Made by a program: the position numbers and the translations under genes. Positions 6,993 through 7,365 of a stretch of 7,365 nt of DNA are shown one piece after another. Origin of the DNA: Bacteroidales bacterium (GTDB lineage: Bacteria; Bacteroidota; Bacteroidia; Bacteroidales; UBA7960). The first letter of the stretch is position 1. Each line of letters opens with the position of its first letter. The DNA lies in assembly GCA_007132395.1 (NCBI GenBank), contig SLOR01000397.1, positions 1 through 7,365 of the forward strand, read 5' to 3'. The notes beneath the pieces were generated by a model. The model was given only the letters and a program-made list of their open reading frames with translations. It did no database searches and had not been told where the DNA came from.

Positions 6993-7337
6993 TCACCCAC
7001 CGGCCTTTTTAGCCTTGTAGCCTTCTTTGGTAAGAATTCCCAGTATTTTATCACGATGATCTCCTTGCAGGAGAATTTCTCCATCCTTTACTGAACCCCC
7101 TACACCACATTTATTTTTCAGCATCTTGCCCAGGGATTCCATATCTTCATTACTTCCCACAAACCCGGTAATCAGCGTGGCTGTTTTTCCTCCACGCCCT
7201 TTTTTGCTGAGCAGGATTTTCAGATTCTGCTGCTGGGGCGGTAAGGTATCCTGCTCCTCCTCAGGAAGGTTAAAATCTACATCTTTATTGGTGGAATATA
7301 CAATATTTCCAAAGGTCTTTTTTTGCTTTTTCGCCAT
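6993..7337 (-). CDS. yciH: SUI1/eIF1-domain translation factor, YciH family
   Basis: The 114-residue protein carries a SUI1 domain over about residues 38-110, the bacterial relative of eukaryotic initiation factor eIF1. The diagnostic segment KKGRGGKTATLITGF is present, followed by LGKMLKNKCGVGGSVKDGEILLQGDHRDKI cut in form only by normal variation, and it ends in a basic tail KAKKAGG. Residues 1-37 are an extension beginning MAKKQKK and then acidic and glutamine-rich, typical of YciH-like proteins. Family members bind the small ribosomal subunit and in E. coli YciH is linked to inhibition of initiation under stress; the role in this organism is not shown. The ATG at 7337 is chosen because it gives the usual family length. 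No Shine-Dalgarno sequence precedes it in the 28 bases available, and its promoter lies outside the window. It faces the protease gene tail to tail across the palindromic element. Confidence 0.92.
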   Translation of the reverse strand: MAKKQKKTFGNIVYSTNKDVDFNLPEEEQDTLPPQQQNLKILLSKKGRGGKTATLITGFVGSNEDMESLGKMLKNKCGVGGSVKDGEILLQGDHRDKILGILTKEGYKAKKAGG

Positions 7338-7365
7338 AATGATTTTTTTGATGATGACAGAAAAA

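Overview
The window looks like the chromosome of an anaerobic, probably fermentative member of the Bacteroidota. Three things point there. No Shine-Dalgarno sequence precedes any start. A [FeFe]-hydrogenase maturation cluster is present. An exported tricorn-type protease and a small SUI1-domain protein lie beside it, both common in that phylum. This placement is inferred from gene content and style, not from a marker gene.

Positions 1-3464 hold three same-strand genes that read as one operon: the 3' part of an aspartate ammonia-lyase/fumarase-superfamily gene (cut by the window start), hydF and hydE. HydE is a radical SAM enzyme and HydF is the GTPase scaffold on which the two-iron subcluster of the H-cluster is finished and passed to the apo-hydrogenase. 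The third maturase (HydG) and the hydrogenase itself are not in the window; upstream of position 1 is the natural place to look. The lyase would release ammonia, which could supply the bridgehead nitrogen of the azadithiolate ligand. That is the most interesting functional idea here and is an inference from gene order.

Positions 3465-3537 are a short intergenic region with a possible Bacteroidota -7 box and a perfect 9-bp inverted repeat whose right arm ends on the first base of the next start codon. Positions 3538-6783 encode a 1081-residue exported tricorn-family serine protease: signal peptide, two beta-propellers, helical domain, PDZ domain and S41-type catalytic domain. It seems unrelated to hydrogenase maturation and is probably its own transcription unit.

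Positions 6784-6992 separate two convergent genes and are dominated by a nested palindrome of about 129 bp (6805-6933). It resembles a REP/MITE-type repeat and may also act as a terminator. Positions 6993-7337 (minus strand) encode a complete 114-residue SUI1/YciH-family protein. No RNA genes, CRISPR arrays or transposase genes were seen, and no gap between genes exceeds 300 bases.
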